A DNA stretch of 46,572 nucleotides, taken from assembly GCA_903904855.1 (NCBI GenBank), contig CAIVEH010000189.1, forward strand, positions 1 through 46,572, read 5' to 3'. The position numbers were made by a program, and so were the translations under genes. This DNA is from an uncultured Bacteroidota bacterium. GTDB taxonomy: Bacteria > Bacteroidota > Bacteroidia > Chitinophagales > Chitinophagaceae. Under the pieces are notes generated by a model. That model worked only from the letters and a program-made list of their open reading frames with translations. It was not told the DNA's origin and searched no databases. Below, piece after piece: positions 44,601 to 46,572 of the stretch (the first letter of the stretch is position 1; every line of letters begins with the position of its first letter).

Positions 44601-46201
44601 CCTGAATAAGCCCCTCCTCCAATAGCATAAGTGTATGGAGACAGTCCTCCTGAACCGGTAACTGTAGCTGTGCCGGTGCTGCCTCCGGGGCAAAGTGGCG
44701 GTGTGGTTACAACTGTGGCCGTTGGCAACGGTGGTGATGTTATTGTAATGGTTGTATCCACAAAGCAACCACTTGGGTTGGTCATCCTTATAGTATAGGT
44801 GCCCGGTACAAGGCTGTCTGTAACCACGCCGGTTATGCCTGTTAGTGTTTGTATGGTAACTCCCCCCTGTATTACCTTCATGGTCCATGGGCTTGCCGAG
44901 CCGCCGGGTGTAACATGAAATACAGCCTTAACTGTGCACGTAGCCAGCGACACAAGCGAATAGGTTTCTGTTGGCATTGGCAGTATCGTAACTGTATAGG
45001 CTATTGTCTGTTGCCCGGAAAGCGGGCAGCCGTCATCAGCATAATTGACATAGAATATATAGCTGCCCGGCGCTACGCCTGTAGTGTTCCAGGCAAAGGT
45101 GCCTAAAGGCGCCAGGGTGCCGTTACCAATTATACTGAATGTCGCCCCTGTTGGCAGGCCCGATACAGTCATCGTAATATGGTTGCCTCCGGGATCTGTT
45201 GGGTTAATGTGGAATGTAAATGGCCCTACCGACTGGCACAAACTGATAGTCGTTCCGGTTACAGTGCCTGCCGAGGCCCCGCTGATGTTGCCATTGGGTG
45301 GTATGTTGGAGCAGGGAGTTATTACCACCACAGTCATCTCCCGCTGGCTCGTCCCTCTCAGCACACCTGCATGAAACTCTTCCACATTATAAACTACAAG
45401 GGCTTTCTGAAGAATATTCGGTGTAAAAGACAGCTGACCGGTAGCATTGTTGAATGAATAGGTACCTGCTGCAGCGCCTATGGGTGCAGTTGCAGTATAG
45501 GGTGATACATAACTCACACTGCCGCCGGTACTGCCATCAATACCTGCAACAAGATTAAATACCAGGCTGTCGCCATTCGGGTCAACAGCGCCGGGATTAA
45601 AGTTGGCGGGTATACTAAGGCAATAAAACGGAGTGGGTATAGTGGTATAAACTGCGTTCGAGTTGTTGAAGGTTGTATTGTTAAGTGTGTCTACAAGTTG
45701 TATGGTCGTTCCTATCGCAATATTGGTGATGCTATTGCTCCTTCCGGCTGATGCAACTCCACCTGAACCCATATTGCCTGTAAAAAGGAAACGCCACACT
45801 GCCGATGGGCCGGTAACGGTAATATTTGATGTGTATACAAATTTCTTTATGCCGGGAATTGGGTGAGCCAGGCTGGTGCATGTGGTACTGTCCAGGTCGG
45901 CCGGGCAAACTGGTGTTACTTCTATTCCAGCTGTAGGTGCCTGTAATGCAAGGTTATAAGAGCTGACTAACGTATTGCCATTGTATAGATCTATCTCTGG
46001 TACTGAAGATGGGAGTGATGAAAAAGCTCCTCCTGAGCAATCTCCGTACACTACCAGGTGAATTGTATAAGTATTGCCGGTTACCCATGTATAATAAAGA
46101 TCAATGCCAAATATATGCGTAGCCTCCGCCCGGAAGGCCGATAACAGAATCAGTAAAAATAGTACTGTTCTGCTCAGGTACTTTGTGAATTTATTTTCCA
46201 T
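41648..46201 (-). CDS. SprB-repeat-containing T9SS surface adhesin
   Basis: The 1517-aa product starts with a signal peptide ending FRAEA and an N-terminal domain beginning THIFGIDLYYTW, common in Bacteroidota adhesins. From about residue 420 onward it carries roughly twelve tandem ~80-residue repeats of the SprB type. These share C-x-G/N-x4-G at the start, G-G-x-x-P-Y-x-Y in the middle, L-x-x-G-x-Y and K-D-A/S-x-x-C-x-x-D-T near the end. The C-terminus is a type B T9SS sorting domain (VLPNAFTPNDDGLNDIY, WDGKYKGVPAEMGTYYYYAK, GDVILVR). SprB itself is the gliding adhesin of flavobacteria; here it is a shorter relative, and no sprC/D/F neighbours are seen in the window, so a gliding role is only an inference. 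Confidence 0.88.
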   Translation of the reverse strand: MENKFTKYLSRTVLFLLILLSAFRAEATHIFGIDLYYTWVTGNTYTIHLVVYGDCSGGAFSSLPSSVPEIDLYNGNTLVSSYNLALQAPTAGIEVTPVCPADLDSTTCTSLAHPIPGIKKFVYTSNITVTGPSAVWRFLFTGNMGSGGVASAGRSNSITNIAIGTTIQLVDTLNNTTFNNSNAVYTTIPTPFYCLSIPANFNPGAVDPNGDSLVFNLVAGIDGSTGGSVSYVSPYTATAPIGAAAGTYSFNNATGQLSFTPNILQKALVVYNVEEFHAGVLRGTSQREMTVVVITPCSNIPPNGNISGASAGTVTGTTISLCQSVGPFTFHINPTDPGGNHITMTVSGLPTGATFSIIGNGTLAPLGTFAWNTTGVAPGSYIFYVNYADDGCPLSGQQTIAYTVTILPMPTETYSLVSLATCTVKAVFHVTPGGSASPWTMKVIQGGVTIQTLTGITGVVTDSLVPGTYTIRMTNPSGCFVDTTITITSPPLPTATVVTTPPLCPGGSTGTATVTGSGGLSPYTYAIGGGAYSGSGLFGGLTPGSYVVHVKDANSCVKDTTITVPNATPILWHFAIHKPLCNNFANGYVIITAYNSVAPYTYAIGGGAYSAVDSFGGLGAGTYTFHVKNANACEIDTSITLVDSAIIHATLAISPILCHGGTGTVTMTGSGGFGPPYTFANSTNPFGAGNVFTLPAGTDTFHIKDAQNCFFDTAITLTQPTAITVTTADTNVHCNGAATGIIVVTATGGTPGYQYTVDAGTWGTSNILTGLTAGLHIVKVKDANGCIYTDSVTLTQPTPVHIDSVSLHKPSCNGGSDGSLTMHTSGGIAPYTYALGAGTYGTASLFGGLTSGSYTLHVQDAHGCQKDTTLTLTQPLIIIPSAVVKNSTCATLANGKVTLWATGGTPGYTYAVGAGTFSAGTVFSPLAAGTYVFHIKDANLCVHDTSITISDSLIVSGTFILTPALCYNQATGIINVTGTGGSAPYSYSIGGGSFGTAHIFDSLLKGAYVINVKDSNGCAFDTTVSVSQPGIIVPGLTITEPSCYGLHDGSVTLSATGGTATYTFSFNSGGYSATTVYNSLAAGTDSFYVKDANGCLHDTVFTLTQPDRITFASVNFSNITCFNGSNGFITVNAAGATPPYMYSINSLPWQAGNSFTGLPAGIEYILIEDSHGCTTDTSIYLSQPAKLVFTGLDSLNPTCPGYRDGKIKLLVAGGTLPYAYSKDNTLFSAISTFDSLLAGSYTFYVKDSNGCSIDTTLTFTGIPQINIDNTVITTPLCYNAKDGTLSLYASGGAQPLFYLLDSSKQKADSAVYHNLYAGHYVITITDSRNCKIDTTINISQPDPISIADSIIPNQCTGTKPLGAVMVSVAGGTGPYTYLWNNKEASVTIGIYGLENGKYTVWVKDANNCTDSSTSQVEYDDCCNPVLPNAFTPNDDGLNDIYRFRFTGDMYIVRFSIYNRFGEEVYNLTHTANIDLGWDGKYKGVPAEMGTYYYYAKIICGNKQDHIKEMKGDVILVR

Positions 46202-46572
46202 ATTCAGAATAGGTTTTTGAAAATCCGCCCCCCATTTATTCAGACGACTATTTCAGTATTATCCTTCTTAATCCATCTAGGCCATTACTGCAATATTCCA
46301 GATTGGCCGGATATATTAGAACAATATCCACCGCTTAAGTTTAAAATTACGCATTAAATAATACTTCAGCAAAAATACTACAGGGTTTGTCAGTAAAAGT
46401 GTAGAGTTTTTTTATCGTTATTAATTAATTGTTAGTATTATACGTTCTCCTGTTGTTTTCTGCAAAAAAATTATCCGGCAATGTTTTATCCGGTAGTTTT
46501 TAAATTAGTAAGTGATGTTGATTAAATAAAGTACACCATATTGCGAAGTTATTTTTCTTTTTTACGAGGCGT
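46202..46572. other. AT-rich upstream region of the SprB-like gene, no gene seen
   Basis: The last 371 bp show no supported coding frame or RNA gene. Minus-strand TATTTTTG at 46370-46377 fits the -7 consensus about 170 nt upstream of the adhesin start, without a -33 match. The region probably holds its promoter and leader, and continues past the window. Confidence 0.55.

Noticed and set aside
41648-46201. Periodic repeats as a possible CRISPR array
   Set aside because: The period (~240 bp) is a protein repeat in one reading frame with diverged DNA, not short identical repeats with unique spacers.

Overview
The window is a chromosomal segment of a member of the Bacteroidota, most likely of the Chitinophagales/Sphingobacteriales type (inference). 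The evidence is four very large secreted proteins ending in the gliding-motility-associated, type B sorting domain of the type IX secretion system (T9SS), a Rho factor with a long disordered insertion, DUF2480, GldM-C-like secreted proteins, and promoters of the Bacteroidota form (TTG, about 19-20 nt, TAnnTTTG). I see no tRNA, rRNA, CRISPR array, prophage or classical insertion sequence.

Layout. 1-3.8 kb: 3' end of a heme A synthase gene (COX15/CtaA), a lipoprotein, and clpC with its intrinsic terminator. 3.9-6.5 kb: a STAS-domain gene and rnz (RNase Z), separated by a ~0.5 kb cassette that encodes a GxxExxY (PD-(D/E)XK-fold) protein and has near-perfect terminal inverted repeats; then an MNT/HEPN toxin-antitoxin-like pair. 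6.5-9 kb: an FNR-type flavin reductase and a SulP anion permease gene broken by a one-base frameshift. 9.3-12 kb: a trypsin-like protein without a signal peptide, two small secreted proteins that resemble the GldM C-terminal domain, and a small orphan. 12-17.2 kb: uvrA, a ParE-type toxin with its antitoxin, a small orphan, a retropepsin-like protease and a lipocalin-like exported protein with an internal duplication. 17.4-25 kb: an omega-amidase/nitrilase, a membrane-anchored patatin-like lipase, a lipoprotein, gltX and pheS (divergent), and an SDR-family epimerase. 25-27.5 kb: rho followed by two strong hairpins. 27.5-46.2 kb: the secreted-adhesin region, with four T9SS cargo proteins (1295, 1006, 998 and 1517 aa), DUF2480, a lipoprotein and a secreted M28 metallopeptidase, all on the minus strand.

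How the genes work together. Housekeeping functions (protein quality control, tRNA charging and 3' processing, nucleotide-excision repair, transcription termination) alternate with accessory cassettes: a putative mobile nuclease cassette, two toxin-antitoxin-like pairs, and small exported proteins. The 3' region looks like a locus for building T9SS-exported surface proteins. The 1006-aa protein shares its N-terminal domain with the 1295-aa neighbour on one side and its C-terminal ~400 residues with the 998-aa neighbour on the other, which suggests local duplication and domain shuffling.

The most novel-looking element is the GxxExxY cassette at 4327-4824. It has 25-bp inverted repeats matching at 24 of 25 positions and a 6-bp flanking direct repeat (GAATGA). 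Removing it in silico restores an ATGA start/stop overlap between the STAS gene and rnz. All functions are read from sequence motifs alone; no database search was run.
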